DNA of 64,000 nt. Source: Zavarzinia compransoris (GTDB lineage: Bacteria > Pseudomonadota > Alphaproteobacteria > Zavarziniales > Zavarziniaceae). The position numbers and the translations under genes are program-made. Under the pieces are notes generated by a model. The model was not told where the DNA came from. It was given only the letters and a program-made list of their open reading frames with translations, and did no database searches. This document shows positions 9,066-21,065 of the stretch, piece by piece (position 1 is the stretch's first letter; each line of letters opens with the position of its first letter). The DNA lies in assembly GCF_003173055.1 (NCBI RefSeq), contig NZ_QGLF01000001.1, positions 937,085 through 1,001,084 of the forward strand, given 5' to 3'.

Positions 9066-10609
9066 CAGTGGGTCTTCCCCGCTTCCGGCGCGGCGGCGGG
9101 CGTGGCCGCCGCATTGGCCGCGATCTTGGTACGGATTTGCGTGACGAGGTTCTGCACCGAGGCATCGGTCGCCGCCGTGAAGTAGGTCGGATAGATGCCG
9201 ATCCACAGCGCGGTGACCATCAGGGGCAGGAAGGTCGCCTTCTCACGCCAGTTCAGGTCTTCCATATCCTGGAGGTCGGCATGGACCAGTTCCCCGAACA
9301 CCACCCGGCGGTAGAGGTGCAGCGAATAGGCCGCCCCCAGCACCAGCCCGGTCGCCGCGAAGAAGGTCGCGATCGTGCTCGCCTTGAAGGTGCCGGTCAG
9401 GATCAGGAATTCGCCGACGAAGCCGGAGGTTCCGGGCAGGCCCACCGTCGCCATGGTGAAGAGCATGAAGACGAAGGCATAGACCGGCATGCGGTTCACG
9501 AGGCCGCCGTAGCGCGCGATCTCGCGGGTGTGCAGGCGGTCGTAGACGACGCCGACGCAAAGGAACAGCGCGCCCGAGACGATACCGTGGCTGACCATCT
9601 GGATGATCGCGCCCTGCAGGCCCTGCTCGGTGAAGGAGAAGGTGCCGAGGGTGATGAAGCCCATATGCGCGACCGACGAATAGGCGATCAGCTTTTTCAT
9701 ATCCTCCTGCACCAGGGCGACCAGGGAGGTGTAGATCACTGCCACGATCGACAGGGTGAACATCAGGGGCGCGAAATATTCCGAGGCATCGGGGAACAGC
9801 GGCAGCGAGAAGCGGATGAAGCCGTAGCCGCCCATCTTCAGCATGACGCCGGCCAGGATCACCGAGCCCGCCGTCGGCGCCTCGACGTGGGCATCCGGCA
9901 GCCAGGTATGTACCGGCCACATCGGCACCTTCACCGCGAAGGAGGCGAAGAAGGCCAGCCACAGCCAGAACTGCATGTCGACCGGGAAATTATACTTGAA
10001 CAGTTCGACGACGTCGGTCGTCCCCGCGGTCAGGTAGATGGCGATGATCGCCAGCAGCATCAGCAGCGACCCGACCAGGGTGTAGAGGAAGAACTTGAAG
10101 GTCGCGTAGATCCGCCGCGGCCCGCCCCAGATGCCGATGATCAGGAACATCGGAATGAGGCCGGCCTCGAAGAAGAGATAGAAGAGCACCAGGTCCAGGG
10201 CGCAGAAGACGCCGATCATCAGCGTCTCGAGGACCAGGAAGGCGACCATATATTCCCGGACCCGCGTGTGGATCACGTCGGAGGCGAGAATGCACAGCGG
10301 CATCAGGAAGGTGGTCAGGATGACGAAGAGGATCGAGATCCCGTCGACACCCATGTGATAGGTGATCGTATCGCCGATCCAGGCCGTCTTCTCGACGTAT
10401 TGGAAGTCGGCGGTCGCATTGTTGAAGCCCGCCCAGATGATGAGCGAGACGAGGAAGGTGACCACCGTCGTGATCAGGGCGATCCGACGAATGTTCTTCT
10501 CGACCGCCTCGCCCTCGCCCCGCGTCAGCAGGATCAGCAGGGCACCGACGAGCGGCAGGAAGGTGGTGACCGAGAGTATCGGCCACCCTTGGGCCAGGTC
10601 CGCGATCAT
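9065..10609 (-). CDS. nuoM: NADH-quinone oxidoreductase subunit M
   Basis: A 514-residue antiporter-like subunit of complex I with about 14 membrane spans. Family hallmarks are [44 protein letters not shown] with the key glutamate, [38 protein letters not shown], and [14 protein letters not shown]. The tail ([21 protein letters not shown]) is Ala/Pro-rich and variable. It overlaps nuoL by 4 bp at its start and nuoN by 1 bp at its end, so translation is coupled through the antiporter genes. Confidence 0.96.
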   Translation of the reverse strand: MIADLAQGWPILSVTTFLPLVGALLILLTRGEGEAVEKNIRRIALITTVVTFLVSLIIWAGFNNATADFQYVEKTAWIGDTITYHMGVDGISILFVILTTFLMPLCILASDVIHTRVREYMVAFLVLETLMIGVFCALDLVLFYLFFEAGLIPMFLIIGIWGGPRRIYATFKFFLYTLVGSLLMLLAIIAIYLTAGTTDVVELFKYNFPVDMQFWLWLAFFASFAVKVPMWPVHTWLPDAHVEAPTAGSVILAGVMLKMGGYGFIRFSLPLFPDASEYFAPLMFTLSIVAVIYTSLVALVQEDMKKLIAYSSVAHMGFITLGTFSFTEQGLQGAIIQMVSHGIVSGALFLCVGVVYDRLHTREIARYGGLVNRMPVYAFVFMLFTMATVGLPGTSGFVGEFLILTGTFKASTIATFFAATGLVLGAAYSLHLYRRVVFGELVHADLQDMEDLNWREKATFLPLMVTALWIGIYPTYFTAATDASVQNLVTQIRTKIAANAAATPAAAPEAGKTH

Positions 10610-12588
10610 GGCGTCACGCCCATCCGATAGACATACCAGGTAACGAGGAGCGCCACGCCAATCAGCATGGCGAAGGCGTAGTGATAGACGAAGCCGGATT
10701 GCAGCTTCGCCGCGCGCCGCGCGATGTCGAGCACGCGGGCGGAAATGCCGTTGGGCCCGAGGCCGTCGATGACGGCGCCGTCGCCCTGCTTCCAGAAGAC
10801 CCGGCCGAACAGGCGCGCACCCTTGACGAATAGCAGGTCATAGAGTTCGTCGAAGTACCACTTGTTCAGCAGGAAGGCATAGGCCTCCCGGTGGGTCTTG
10901 GCCAGCTGGTCCGGCCATTTCGGCTTCAGGATGTAGAAGACCCAGGCGACGAAGATCCCGCCCGCGGTCACGATCAGCGGCAGCAGCTTCACCCAGCCGG
11001 GGACATGGTGCGCGTGCTCGATCACCTTGTTGGCCTCGGCGACGAAGATCGCCCCGCCCCAGAAGGCTTCGCGATGCTCGCCGACGAAACTGTCGTAGAA
11101 CCAGAAGCCCGAGAACACGGCGCCCACCGCCAGCAGGGCCAGCGGGATGGTCATCGCCAGCGGGCTTTCGTGCGGGGTATGGGCGTGACCATGGCCATGG
11201 CCGTGGTCGTCATGGCCGTGGCCGTGACCATGGCCGCCCCAGCGCTTCTCGCCGTGGAAGGTGAGGAACAGCAGGCGCCACGAGTAGAAGGCGGTGAAGG
11301 ACGCCGCGATGATGCCCAGCCAGAAGGCATAGGTGCCGACCCCGGAATGCGCCGCGTAAGCCACTTCGAGGACCATGTCCTTGGAGTAGAAGCCCGCGAA
11401 GAAGGGCACGCCGGCCAGGGCCAGATTGCCGATCCACATCATCGCATAGGTGAACTTGATGTACTTCCAGGTCCCGCCCATGTTCCGCATGTCCTGCTCG
11501 TGGTGCATCGCATGGATGACCGAGCCGGCGCCGAGGAACAGCAGGGCCTTGAAGAAGGCATGGGTGAAGAGGTGGAACACCGCCGCCTCATAGGCGCCGA
11601 CCCCCGCCGCGAAGAACATGTAGCCGAGCTGCGAGCAGGTCGAATAGGCGATCACCCGCTTGATGTCGTTCTGGACGAGGCCGACCGTCGCCGCGAAGAA
11701 GGCGGTGGTGGCCCCGACCACGGTGACGACCGCGAGCGCCGAGGGCGCGAACTCGAACAGCGGCGACGCCCGCGCGACCAGGAACACGCCGGCGGTGACC
11801 ATGGTCGCCGCGTGGATCAGGGCCGAGACCGGGGTCGGGCCTTCCATCGCGTCCGGCAGCCAGGTGTGGAGGCCGAGCTGCGCCGACTTGCCCATGCAGC
11901 CGACGAAGAGCAGCAGGCAGATCGTCGTCATGATGTCGACGTCGTAGCCGAGGAAGTTGAAGGTCTGCCCGGCCTTGCCCGCCGCCGCCGCGAAGACGGT
12001 GTCGAAGGAAACCGAGTTGAAGACCAGGAAGATGGCGAAGATGCCGAGCGCGAAGCCGAAGTCGCCCACCCGGTTGACGACGAAGGCCTTGATCGCCGCC
12101 GCATTGGCCGAGGGCTTCTTGTACCAGAAGCCGATCAGCAGGTAGGACGCGAGCCCGACGCCTTCCCAGCCGAAGAAGACCTGGAGGAAATTGTCCGCCG
12201 TCACCAGCATCAGCATGGCGAAGGTGAACAGCGACAGATAGGCGTGGAAGCGCGGGATATGCGGATCCTCGGCCATATAGCCGACCGAGTAGATATGGAC
12301 CAGCGAGGACACGCTGGTGACCACCACCAGCATGACCGCGGTCAGCGTATCGACCCGGAACGCCCAGTCGACCTCGAAGGCGCCGGACAGCACCCAGGTC
12401 ATCAGCCGCATCTTATAGGCGCCGCCCTCATGGCCGGTGACCTGGAAGAAGGTCACCCACGAGAGGACGGCCGCGACGACCAGCAGGGTCGAGGTGACGA
12501 TCTGCGCCCCCCGCGCCCCGATCAGCCGCCCGAAGAAGCCGGCGATGACGGCCCCGAGCAGCGGCAGAAATACAATGGCCGCGATCAT
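10606..12588 (-). CDS. nuoL: NADH-quinone oxidoreductase subunit L with histidine-rich loop
   Basis: A 660-residue antiporter-like subunit whose long C-terminal amphipathic helix braces the membrane arm of complex I. Typical segments are [48 protein letters not shown] and [32 protein letters not shown]. An odd feature is a cytoplasmic- or periplasmic-facing loop (coding bases about 11165-11257) with alternating Gly-His, ten histidines in about 20 residues, able in principle to bind Zn, Ni or Co. The gene overlaps nuoM by 4 bp and follows nuoK after 4 bp. Confidence 0.96.
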   Translation of the reverse strand: MIAAIVFLPLLGAVIAGFFGRLIGARGAQIVTSTLLVVAAVLSWVTFFQVTGHEGGAYKMRLMTWVLSGAFEVDWAFRVDTLTAVMLVVVTSVSSLVHIYSVGYMAEDPHIPRFHAYLSLFTFAMLMLVTADNFLQVFFGWEGVGLASYLLIGFWYKKPSANAAAIKAFVVNRVGDFGFALGIFAIFLVFNSVSFDTVFAAAAGKAGQTFNFLGYDVDIMTTICLLLFVGCMGKSAQLGLHTWLPDAMEGPTPVSALIHAATMVTAGVFLVARASPLFEFAPSALAVVTVVGATTAFFAATVGLVQNDIKRVIAYSTCSQLGYMFFAAGVGAYEAAVFHLFTHAFFKALLFLGAGSVIHAMHHEQDMRNMGGTWKYIKFTYAMMWIGNLALAGVPFFAGFYSKDMVLEVAYAAHSGVGTYAFWLGIIAASFTAFYSWRLLFLTFHGEKRWGGHGHGHGHDDHGHGHGHAHTPHESPLAMTIPLALLAVGAVFSGFWFYDSFVGEHREAFWGGAIFVAEANKVIEHAHHVPGWVKLLPLIVTAGGIFVAWVFYILKPKWPDQLAKTHREAYAFLLNKWYFDELYDLLFVKGARLFGRVFWKQGDGAVIDGLGPNGISARVLDIARRAAKLQSGFVYHYAFAMLIGVALLVTWYVYRMGVTP

Positions 12589-12592
12589 GCCG

Positions 12593-12901
12593 TCAGCCCT
12601 TCATGAGGTTGATATCCTCAACCGCGATGCTGCCGCGGTTGCGGATATAGATGACGAGGATGGCCAGACCGATCGCCGCCTCGCCGGCGGCAACGGTCAG
12701 GATGAGGAGCGCGAAGACCTGACCGGCCAGATCGTGCAGGAAGCTGGAGAAGGCGACCAGGTTCAGGTTCACCGCCAGCAGGATCAGCTCGATCGACATC
12801 AGGATGATGATGACGTTCTTCCGGTTGAGGAAGATGCCGAAGACGCCGATCACGAACAGGATGGCGGCGACGGTCAGATAATGGCCAAGCCCGATATCCA
12901 T
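12593..12901 (-). CDS. nuoK: NADH-quinone oxidoreductase subunit K
   Basis: A 102-residue three-span membrane subunit of complex I. The conserved glutamates of the central proton path are visible in [17 protein letters not shown] (span 2) and [34 protein letters not shown] (span 3 and end). Length is the standard 100-102 residues. It follows nuoJ after a 3-bp gap and precedes nuoL by 4 bp. Confidence 0.96.
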   Translation of the reverse strand: MDIGLGHYLTVAAILFVIGVFGIFLNRKNVIIILMSIELILLAVNLNLVAFSSFLHDLAGQVFALLILTVAAGEAAIGLAILVIYIRNRGSIAVEDINLMKG

Positions 12902-12904
12902 GGC

Positions 12905-13516
12905 TCAGATCCCCTGCCCCGGCTTCACTTGCTTGACCTCGACCGCGGTTTCCATGGTGCGGGTCACCTGGCGCGCGATCACCTGGCGCTTCACCCCCGG
13001 GCGGTGGCGCAGCGTCAGCACGATGGCCCCGATCATGGCGACCAACAGGATGAGGCCGGCCGCCTGGAACGGAAGCAGATACTGCGTGTACATGATGCGG
13101 CCGATGGCATCCGTATTGGTGACCGCGGCCACGTCCGGCGCCCGGGCGGCGGCGAGTTCGCCCGCCGTCGGCAGCACGGACCAGGAGCCGAGCACCAGGA
13201 GCAGTTCGACCAGCAGGATGAGGCCGATCACCCCGCCCACCGGCAGATATTGCAGGAAGCCCTGGCGCAACTCGGTGAAGTTCACGTCCAGCATCATGAC
13301 GACGAAGAGGAACAGCACCGCCACCGCGCCGACATAGACGATCACCAGGATCATCGACAGGAACTCGGCCCCGAGCAGCAGGAAGAGCCCGGCCGCATTG
13401 AAGAAGGCCAGGATCAGGAACAGCACCGAATGCACCGGGTTGCGCGCCGAGATGACCATCACGGCCGACGCCACGGTGATGGCGGCGAAGAGATAGAAGA
13501 CGAGGGAAGCGATCAC
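12905..13516 (-). CDS. nuoJ: NADH-quinone oxidoreductase subunit J
   Basis: A 203-residue membrane subunit with five predicted spans. The start MIASLVFYLFAAITVASAVMVISARNPVHSVLFLILAFFNAAG is diagnostic, followed by GAEFLSMILVIVYVGAVAVLFLFVVMMLDVNF, which holds the conserved span-3 region involved in coupling. The C-terminal tail is hydrophilic (VKQVKPGQGI). It lies 10 bp after nuoI and 3 bp before nuoK in the leftward operon. Confidence 0.95.
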   Translation of the reverse strand: MIASLVFYLFAAITVASAVMVISARNPVHSVLFLILAFFNAAGLFLLLGAEFLSMILVIVYVGAVAVLFLFVVMMLDVNFTELRQGFLQYLPVGGVIGLILLVELLLVLGSWSVLPTAGELAAARAPDVAAVTNTDAIGRIMYTQYLLPFQAAGLILLVAMIGAIVLTLRHRPGVKRQVIARQVTRTMETAVEVKQVKPGQGI

Positions 13517-13526
13517 GGTGCCCTCC

Positions 13527-14015
13527 TCACCGGTAGGGCGCGTCGGCGGCGATATTCGCCGCGATCTCGCGCTCCCACCGCTCGCCGTTCGCGAGCAGCT
13601 TGTCCTTGTTGTACATCAGCTCCTCGCGGGTTTCGGTCGCGAACTCGAAGTTCGGGCCCTCGACGATGGCATCGACCGGGCAGGCTTCCTGGCAGAAGCC
13701 GCAGTAGATGCATTTCGTCATGTCGATGTCGTAGCGCGTGGTGCGGCGGCTGCCGTCGTCGCGCGGTTCGGCCTCGATGGTGATGGCCTGGGCCGGGCAG
13801 ATCGCCTCGCACAGCTTGCAGGCGATGCAGCGCTCTTCCCCGTTGGGATAGCGTCGCAGCGCATGCTCGCCCCGGAACCGGGGGCTGAGGCGGCCCTTCT
13901 CGTAAGGGTAATTGATCGTCGCTTTCTTCTTGAAGGAATAGCTGAAGGTCAGCAGCATCCCCTTGACCAGTTCGGTCAGCAGGAAGGCGCGGGCGGTACG
14001 GTCGAGAAATGCCAT
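13527..14015 (-). CDS. nuoI: NADH-quinone oxidoreductase subunit I (two 4Fe-4S clusters)
   Basis: The 162-residue ferredoxin-like subunit carries clusters N6a and N6b on the electron path to quinone. Both CxxCxxCxxxCP motifs are intact: [12 protein letters not shown] (cysteines 63, 66, 69, 73) and [12 protein letters not shown] (102, 105, 108, 112). The frame stays open far upstream over nuoH, but the ATG at 14015 ([20 protein letters not shown]) gives the family start and length and follows nuoH by 11 bp. The N-terminal helix lies on the membrane arm. Confidence 0.96.
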   Translation of the reverse strand: MAFLDRTARAFLLTELVKGMLLTFSYSFKKKATINYPYEKGRLSPRFRGEHALRRYPNGEERCIACKLCEAICPAQAITIEAEPRDDGSRRTTRYDIDMTKCIYCGFCQEACPVDAIVEGPNFEFATETREELMYNKDKLLANGERWEREIAANIAADAPYR

Positions 14016-14026
14016 GACGTCTCTCC

Positions 14027-15031
14027 TCAGCCCTTCACCGGCAGCCAGCCGAAGGTGACCAGCACGCCCGCGGTCAAGACCAGCCAGAACAGCGAGAACG
14101 GCAGGAACACTTTCCAGCCCAGCCGCATCAGCTGGTCGTAGCGATAGCGCGGCACGGTCGCCTTCACCCAGCAGAAGGTGAAGAGGACGACGAAGGTCTT
14201 CGCGAAGAACCAGAGCGGCCCCGGGATCCAGTCGAGCAACCCGAACAGCGAAATCGGCTGCCACCCGCCCAGGAACAGGATGGCGGTCATGGCGCTCATC
14301 AGGATCATGTTGCCGTATTCGCCCAGCATGAAGAGGGCGAAGGCCAGCGACGAATATTCGATCTGGAAGCCGGCCACCAGTTCCGATTCCGCTTCCGGCA
14401 GGTCGAAAGGCGGGCGGTTGGTTTCGGCCAGCGCCGAGATGAAGAAGACCACGAACATCGGCAGCAGCGGGATCGCGAACCAGATGTGTTCCTGGGCCTT
14501 CACGATGTCGTTGAGGTTCAGCGAGCCGACGCAGAGCAGCACGGTGACGATGACGAAGCCGATCGAGACTTCGTAGGACACCATCTGCGCCGCCGAGCGC
14601 AGCCCGCCGAGGAAGGGATACTTCGAGTTCGACGCCCAGCCGCCCATGATGATGCCATAGACGCCGAGCGACGAGATCGCGAAGAGGTAAAGGATGCCGA
14701 CATTGATGTCGGCCAGCACGATGCCGTCGCCGAAGGGGATCACCGCCCAGGCGATCAGCGCCAGGGTGAAGGTGATCACCGGCGCCAGCAGGAACACGCC
14801 CTTGTTGGCGCCCGCCGGGATGATGGTTTCCTTGAAGGCCAGCTTCACGCCGTCGGCGAAGGGTTGCAGCAGGCCGAAGGGCCCGACCACATTCGGCCCC
14901 TTGCGCAGCTGCATCATGGCCCAGACCTTGCGGTCCAGCAAGGTGGTGAAGGCGACCGCCAGCAGCAGCGGCAGCACGATCGCGAAGATCTTCGCGAGGA
15001 TGATCAGGAATTCGAGGAGCATTTCGCTCAT
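14027..15031 (-). CDS. nuoH: NADH-quinone oxidoreductase subunit H
   Basis: A 334-residue subunit with about eight spans that forms much of the quinone-binding chamber. Conserved landmarks are [52 protein letters not shown], and [27 protein letters not shown], with the charged loop residues that couple quinone reduction to proton movement. The ATG at 15031 lies 21 bp after a 51-residue membrane ORF that separates it from nuoG. Confidence 0.96.
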   Translation of the reverse strand: MSEMLLEFLIILAKIFAIVLPLLLAVAFTTLLDRKVWAMMQLRKGPNVVGPFGLLQPFADGVKLAFKETIIPAGANKGVFLLAPVITFTLALIAWAVIPFGDGIVLADINVGILYLFAISSLGVYGIIMGGWASNSKYPFLGGLRSAAQMVSYEVSIGFVIVTVLLCVGSLNLNDIVKAQEHIWFAIPLLPMFVVFFISALAETNRPPFDLPEAESELVAGFQIEYSSLAFALFMLGEYGNMILMSAMTAILFLGGWQPISLFGLLDWIPGPLWFFAKTFVVLFTFCWVKATVPRYRYDQLMRLGWKVFLPFSLFWLVLTAGVLVTFGWLPVKG

Positions 15032-15052
15032 GACATCCGCCTCGGCAACAGA

Positions 15053-15208
15053 TCAGGCGCCGCGGGCGGCAAGGTAGGGCGACATTTCGCGCCATACCAG
15101 GGCCGCCACCGCGACGATGGCCGCAAGGACGAGCGGCATGACGACGCCCGCCACCTCGGCGGAAAGAGCGATCAAGGGCAGGACCGCCTCGGCAAAGAGA
15201 TTAACCAT
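15053..15208 (-). CDS. Small membrane protein encoded between nuoG and nuoH
   Basis: A 51-residue ORF starting [20 protein letters not shown] and ending [13 protein letters not shown]. It has one long hydrophobic stretch, about residues 5-40, able to span the membrane once, or twice with a short turn, and a charged C-terminus. Its ATG overlaps the nuoG stop by 8 bp (ATGGTTAA) and its stop lies 21 bp before nuoH. That tight fit, and the fact that it fills the only real gap in the operon, argue that it is translated. It could be an accessory or assembly factor of complex I; no family is recognised. Confidence 0.6.
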   Translation of the reverse strand: MVNLFAEAVLPLIALSAEVAGVVMPLVLAAIVAVAALVWREMSPYLAARGA

Positions 15209-17267
15209 GAGTCCCCGTCGCCCCGTGGCTGTGGCCGCAACCGCAGGCCTGTTCCTGTTTGACCGCCACGCATTCGGCCATGGTGGCCGAGGCGCGGGCG
15301 ATCGGGTTGGTCAGGTAGAAATTCTCCACCGCATAGTCGAAGGGCGCGGCTTCGACCCCGCCCTCGGCCCCGAAGGGCGCCCAGCCGGCCGGGGCGATCT
15401 CGTCGAGACGGCCGAGGTGCGGCACTTGTTCGGCGATCCTGGCGCGAAGCTGGTTCAGGCTGTCGTAAGGCAGCTTCCGGCCGACCCGTTCCGAGAAGGC
15501 GCGGATGATCGCCCAGTCCTCGCGCGCGTCGCCCGGCGGGAACACGGCCCGGCGGGTGCGCTGCACCCGGCCTTCGGTGTTCACATAGGTGCCGCTCTTT
15601 TCCGTATAGGCCGCCCCCGGCAGAATGACGTCGGCGACATGGGCGCCGGCATCGCCGTGGCTGCCCTGATAGACGACGAAGGGCGCCTTCAGGTCGGTGG
15701 TGTCGATGCCGTCGGCGCCCAGCAGCCAGACGAAATCCGCCTTGCCCGCGATCACCGCTTCCGCATCGAGCCCGCCCTCGCCCGGCACGAAGCCGAGGTC
15801 GAGCGCGCCGACCCGCGACGCCGCCGTGTGCAGGACGTTGAAGCCGTTCCAGCCCTCGGCGACGACACCCGTCGCCTCGGCCAGCTTGCGGGCCAGGCCC
15901 AGGATCACCGCGCCGTCGGCGCGCGCCAGCGCGCCCTGGCCGATGATGATGGCCGGGGCCTTGGCCGCCTTCAGCACCTCGGCGAAGCCCTCGCCCGCCA
16001 CCAGCTTTTCCAGCGCCTCCGCCCCCTCGCCCAGCCATTGGGCGCGGTAGGTCAGGTCCACCTTCCGGCCGATCGCCGCGATCTTGAAGCCGCCGCGCAG
16101 GTAACGCTTGCGGATACGGGCGTTCAGCACCGCCGCCTCGGTCGAGGGATCGGTGCCGATCAGCAGCAGGGCATCCGCCTGCTCGATCCCGGCAATGGTC
16201 GAGTTGAAGAGATAGGAGGCGCGGACCGAGGCGTCGAGCTTGGCGCCGTCGAGGCGGCAATCCACGCTCTTCGCCCCGATGGCCTCGAAGAGGTCCTTCA
16301 GCGCCTTGATGCTTTCAAGATCGGCGAGGTCACCCGCCAGCGCCGCGACCTTGTCGGCCGGGGTGGTCGAAAGGGCGGCGCCGATGGCGGCGAAAGCCTC
16401 GTCCCAGGTCGCGGGCTGGAGCTTACCGTTGACCCGGACATAGGGCCGGTCCAGCCGGCGCTTGGCCAGGCCGTCGACCGCGAAGCGGGTCTTGTCCGAG
16501 ATCCATTCCTCGTTCACCTCGTCGTTGAGGCGGGGCAGGATGCGGAGCACGCCGGCGCCGCGGGCATCGACCCGGATGGCCGAGCCGAGCGCGTCATGGA
16601 CGTCGATGCTCTCGGTCTTCTTCAGTTCCCAGGGCCGGGCCGCGAAGGCATAGGGCTTCGAGGTCAGGGCGCCCACGGGGCAGAGGTCGATCACATTGCC
16701 CGAGAGGTTGGAGGTCACCGCCTGGTTGAGATAGGTGGTGATTTCCATGGTCTCGCCGCGGCCGACGGCGCCAATTTCCTCGACGCCCGAAACCTCGGTC
16801 GCGAAACGGACGCAGCGGGTGCACTGGATGCACCGCGTCATGGTCGTCTTGATCAGCGGGCCCATGTTCTTTTCGGGAACGGCGCGCTTGTTTTCCTTGT
16901 AGCGGCTATGGTCGAAGCCATAGGCCATGGCCTGATCCTGCAGGTCGCATTCGCCGCCCTGGTCGCAGATCGGGCAGTCGAGCGGATGGTTGATCAGCAG
17001 GAATTCCATCACGCCCCGGCGCGCCTTGCGCACCAGGGGGGTGTTGGTCTTGATCACCATGCCGTCCGCCGCCGGCATGGCGCAGGAGGCGACGGGCTTC
17101 GGCGCCTTTTCCTGTTCGACCAGGCACATGCGGCAATTGCCGGCGATCGACAGGCGCTCGTGATAGCAGAAGCGCGGAATCTCGGCACCCGCCGCCTCGC
17201 AAGCCTGGAGGACGTTGGCACCGGCCGGGACTTCGACGGTCTTGCCGTCAACGGTCAAGGTGGGCAT
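15201..17267 (-). CDS. nuoG: NADH-quinone oxidoreductase subunit G
   Basis: The largest peripheral subunit, 688 residues, with an N-terminal 2Fe-2S ferredoxin fold (cysteines in PRFCYHERLSIAGNCRMCLVE and CAMPA). It then carries a His/Cys motif (HPLDCPICDQGGECDLQDQ) and a 4Fe-4S motif (CIQCTRCVRFATEV), followed by a molybdopterin-oxidoreductase-like domain that has lost its cofactor. The C-terminus ends in a Cys/His tail, [19 protein letters not shown], which is unusual and could bind a metal. The gene sits 10 bp after nuoF and overlaps the small ORF behind it by 8 bp. Confidence 0.96.
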   Translation of the reverse strand: MPTLTVDGKTVEVPAGANVLQACEAAGAEIPRFCYHERLSIAGNCRMCLVEQEKAPKPVASCAMPAADGMVIKTNTPLVRKARRGVMEFLLINHPLDCPICDQGGECDLQDQAMAYGFDHSRYKENKRAVPEKNMGPLIKTTMTRCIQCTRCVRFATEVSGVEEIGAVGRGETMEITTYLNQAVTSNLSGNVIDLCPVGALTSKPYAFAARPWELKKTESIDVHDALGSAIRVDARGAGVLRILPRLNDEVNEEWISDKTRFAVDGLAKRRLDRPYVRVNGKLQPATWDEAFAAIGAALSTTPADKVAALAGDLADLESIKALKDLFEAIGAKSVDCRLDGAKLDASVRASYLFNSTIAGIEQADALLLIGTDPSTEAAVLNARIRKRYLRGGFKIAAIGRKVDLTYRAQWLGEGAEALEKLVAGEGFAEVLKAAKAPAIIIGQGALARADGAVILGLARKLAEATGVVAEGWNGFNVLHTAASRVGALDLGFVPGEGGLDAEAVIAGKADFVWLLGADGIDTTDLKAPFVVYQGSHGDAGAHVADVILPGAAYTEKSGTYVNTEGRVQRTRRAVFPPGDAREDWAIIRAFSERVGRKLPYDSLNQLRARIAEQVPHLGRLDEIAPAGWAPFGAEGGVEAAPFDYAVENFYLTNPIARASATMAECVAVKQEQACGCGHSHGATGTHG

Positions 17268-17277
17268 CGGTTCACCT

Positions 17278-18573
<1,296 letters not shown>

Positions 18574-18577
18574 CGCG

Positions 18578-19198
18578 TCACTCCCCTGCCTTGAGGGTGG
18601 TCAGGGTGGTCGGGCCGCCCTGGGGGCACGACGTCTGACGGTCGATCTGCGGGCCGGTCGCCGGGTTCTCGCCCCGGGCCAGCGCGTCGAGGATGGCGGT
18701 GGTCGAGGCCGCCGTCAGGTCCTCGTAGAAATCGTCGTTGACCTGCATCATGGGCGCATTCACGCAGGCGCCCAGGCATTCCGCTTCCATCAGGCTGAAG
18801 GTGCCGTCCGGGGTCGTCTGGTTCACGCCGATGCCGAGGCGGGTCTTGCAGGCGGCGAGCACCTCGTCGGACCCCCGAAGCCAGCACGGCGTGGTCGTAC
18901 ACACCTGGACCAGATGTTTTCCGACCGGCGCCATATTGAACATCGTGTAGAAGGTCGCCACTTCATAGACACGGATGACGGCGAGCCCCAGAAGGTCGGC
19001 CAGATATTCCATGGCGGCGCGCGGCAGCCAGCCGCCGGCCTGGCGCTGGGCGATGTCCAGCAGAGGAACCAGCGCGGAACGCTGGCGCCCCTCGGGGTAG
19101 CGCGCGATGATGGTCGCGGCCAGTTGCTTGTTCTCTTCGTTGAATTCGAAGGTGGCGGGCTGCTCGAACGGACCCGCAGGCGCTACGCCGTGGCTCAA
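18578..19198 (-). CDS. nuoE: NADH-quinone oxidoreductase subunit E
   Basis: A thioredoxin-like 2Fe-2S subunit of 206 residues that partners NuoF. The cluster ligands are CTTTPC and ECLGAC, followed by [16 protein letters not shown]. The most likely start is a TTG at 19198 whose codon overlaps the nuoD stop (TTGA, 4-bp overlap), giving (M)[18 protein letters not shown]. The frame is open further upstream inside nuoD, but that extension encodes nothing family-like. A TTG start could keep NuoE translation dependent on NuoD. Confidence 0.92.
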   Translation of the reverse strand: MSHGVAPAGPFEQPATFEFNEENKQLAATIIARYPEGRQRSALVPLLDIAQRQAGGWLPRAAMEYLADLLGLAVIRVYEVATFYTMFNMAPVGKHLVQVCTTTPCWLRGSDEVLAACKTRLGIGVNQTTPDGTFSLMEAECLGACVNAPMMQVNDDFYEDLTAASTTAILDALARGENPATGPQIDRQTSCPQGGPTTLTTLKAGE

Positions 19199-20373
19199 CG
19201 GTCGACCTCCCCGAACACGATATCCTGACTGCCGATGATCGCCGGCGCATCCGCCAGCATGTGACCCTTGGCCATGAAATCCATCGCCTGCAGATGCACG
19301 AAGGCCGGGGCCCGGATCTTGCAGCGATAGGGCTTGTTGGTGCCGTCGCCCACCAGATAGACGGCGAATTCGCCCTTCGGCGCTTCGACCGCGGCATAGA
19401 CTTCGCCGGCCGGCACGTGGAAGCCCTCGGTATAGAGCTTGAAGTGGTGGATGAGCGCTTCCATCGAGCGCTTCATGTCGCCCCGGCGCGGCGGCGCCAC
19501 CTTGCCGTCCTCGGTCATCACCGGGCCCTTGGGCATTTTCTCCAGGCACTGGCGGACGATCTTCAGCGACTCGCGCATCTCATAGAAGCGCAGCACGAAG
19601 CGGTCGTAGCAATCGCCGTTGCGGCCCACCGGCACGTCGAAATCGACCTGGTCGTAGACCTCGTAGGGCTGCGCCTTGCGCAGGTCCCAGGCGACGCCCG
19701 AACCGCGCAGCATGGGGCCGGTGAAGCCCCAGGCGATGGCATCCTCGGCCGAGACGACGCCGATATCGACATTGCGCTGCTTGAAGATACGGTTGCCGAC
19801 GATCAGGGTCTCCAGGTCGTCGAGGACCTTGGGGAAAGTCTCGGTCCAGGCCCAGATATCCTCGGCAAGGCCGGCCGGCATATCCTGGTGGACGCCGCCG
19901 ACGCGGAAATAGGCCGCATGCAGGCGCGCGCCGCAGACGCGCTCGTAGAAGCACATCAGCTTCTCGCGCTCCTCGAAGCCCCAGAGGATGGGGGTGAGCG
20001 CGCCGACGTCCATGCCGTGCGACATGGTGTTCATCAGGTGATTGGTGATCCGGCCGATCTCGCACCAGAGCACGCGCATGAACTGGCCGCGTTCCGGCAC
20101 CTTGCAGCCAATCAGCTTTTCCGCCGCCAGGACGAAGGCATGCTCCTGGTTCATCGGGCAGACATAGTCCAGCCGGTCGAAATAGGGCACGGCCTGCATA
20201 TAGGTCTTGTGCTCGATCAGCTTCTCGGTGCCGCGGTGCAGCAGGCCGATATGCGGGTCGCAGCGCTCGATCATCTCGCCGTCGAGTTCCATGACGAGGC
20301 GGAGCACGCCGTGGGCCGCCGGATGCTGCGGCCCGAAGTTCAGGCTGTAGGTTTTGATGTCGACTTCGGCCAT
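19195..20373 (-). CDS. nuoD: NADH-quinone oxidoreductase subunit D (49-kDa)
   Basis: A 392-residue subunit descended from [NiFe]-hydrogenase large subunits, forming the quinone pocket with NuoB and NuoH. It begins with [23 protein letters not shown], holding the quinone-site histidine. It contains [35 protein letters not shown] and ends [11 protein letters not shown], as expected. It is a separate gene rather than a nuoCD fusion. The gap to nuoC is 13 bp. Confidence 0.97.
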   Translation of the reverse strand: MAEVDIKTYSLNFGPQHPAAHGVLRLVMELDGEMIERCDPHIGLLHRGTEKLIEHKTYMQAVPYFDRLDYVCPMNQEHAFVLAAEKLIGCKVPERGQFMRVLWCEIGRITNHLMNTMSHGMDVGALTPILWGFEEREKLMCFYERVCGARLHAAYFRVGGVHQDMPAGLAEDIWAWTETFPKVLDDLETLIVGNRIFKQRNVDIGVVSAEDAIAWGFTGPMLRGSGVAWDLRKAQPYEVYDQVDFDVPVGRNGDCYDRFVLRFYEMRESLKIVRQCLEKMPKGPVMTEDGKVAPPRRGDMKRSMEALIHHFKLYTEGFHVPAGEVYAAVEAPKGEFAVYLVGDGTNKPYRCKIRAPAFVHLQAMDFMAKGHMLADAPAIIGSQDIVFGEVDR

Positions 20374-20386
20374 GGGCGTCGTCCCG

Positions 20387-21052
20387 TCAGTTCTTGGCCG
20401 GCGCCGGGGGCGCAGCAGCAGGGGGGGGCGCAGCAGCGGTTGCCTTCTCGTCGCCCGGCAGCACGTATTTGGCGCCTTCCCAGGGCGAGAGGAAATCGAA
20501 GCGGCGGAATTCCTGGGTCAGCTTCACCGGCTCGTAGACGACGCGCTTCTGTTCCTCGTCGTAGCGCAGCTCGACATAGCCGGTCAGCGGGAAGTCCTTC
20601 CGCAAGGGGTGCCCCTCGAAGCCGTAGTCGGTGAGGATGCGGCGCAGGTCCGGGTTGCCGGCGAAGAAGATGCCGTACATGTCCCAGGCTTCGCGCTCGA
20701 ACCAGCCGGCGGTCGGGAAGAGGTCGACCACGCTCGGCACCGGGGTATCCTCGTCGGTGCGCAGCTTGATCCGCAGCCGCAGGTTCTTCCGCATCGACAG
20801 CAGGTGATAGACGACATCGAAGCGCTGGTCGCGCTCGGGATAATCGACGCCGCAGACATCGACCAATTGGTCGAGCAGCAGGGCGGGATCGGCCTTCAGC
20901 GCGGTCAGGACGTCGAGAATGCGGGCGGCGTCGACCGTCGCGGTCACTTCGTCGAAAGCGATCGCGACCGAGGTCAGAAGCCCCTCGCCCGCCAGGGTCT
21001 CGAGACGGGCGACGAAGGCGGCCTGGGCCTCGGCATTGGGATAAAGCGCCAT
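20387..21052 (-). CDS. nuoC: NADH-quinone oxidoreductase subunit C (30-kDa)
   Basis: A 221-residue peripheral subunit containing the signature [84 protein letters not shown]. The start at 21052 ([13 protein letters not shown]) gives the usual length; the open frame continues upstream into nuoB without family features. The C-terminal tail is Ala/Pro-rich ([18 protein letters not shown]) and probably disordered. Confidence 0.95.
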   Translation of the reverse strand: MALYPNAEAQAAFVARLETLAGEGLLTSVAIAFDEVTATVDAARILDVLTALKADPALLLDQLVDVCGVDYPERDQRFDVVYHLLSMRKNLRLRIKLRTDEDTPVPSVVDLFPTAGWFEREAWDMYGIFFAGNPDLRRILTDYGFEGHPLRKDFPLTGYVELRYDEEQKRVVYEPVKLTQEFRRFDFLSPWEGAKYVLPGDEKATAAAPPPAAAPPAPAKN

Positions 21053-21065
21053 CGCGTGCCTACCT

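Noticed and set aside
19199..19549. Upstream extension of nuoE inside nuoD
   Set aside because: The frame is open, but the extension encodes no NuoE-like sequence and lies within nuoD. The TTG at 19198 overlapping the nuoD stop explains the start.
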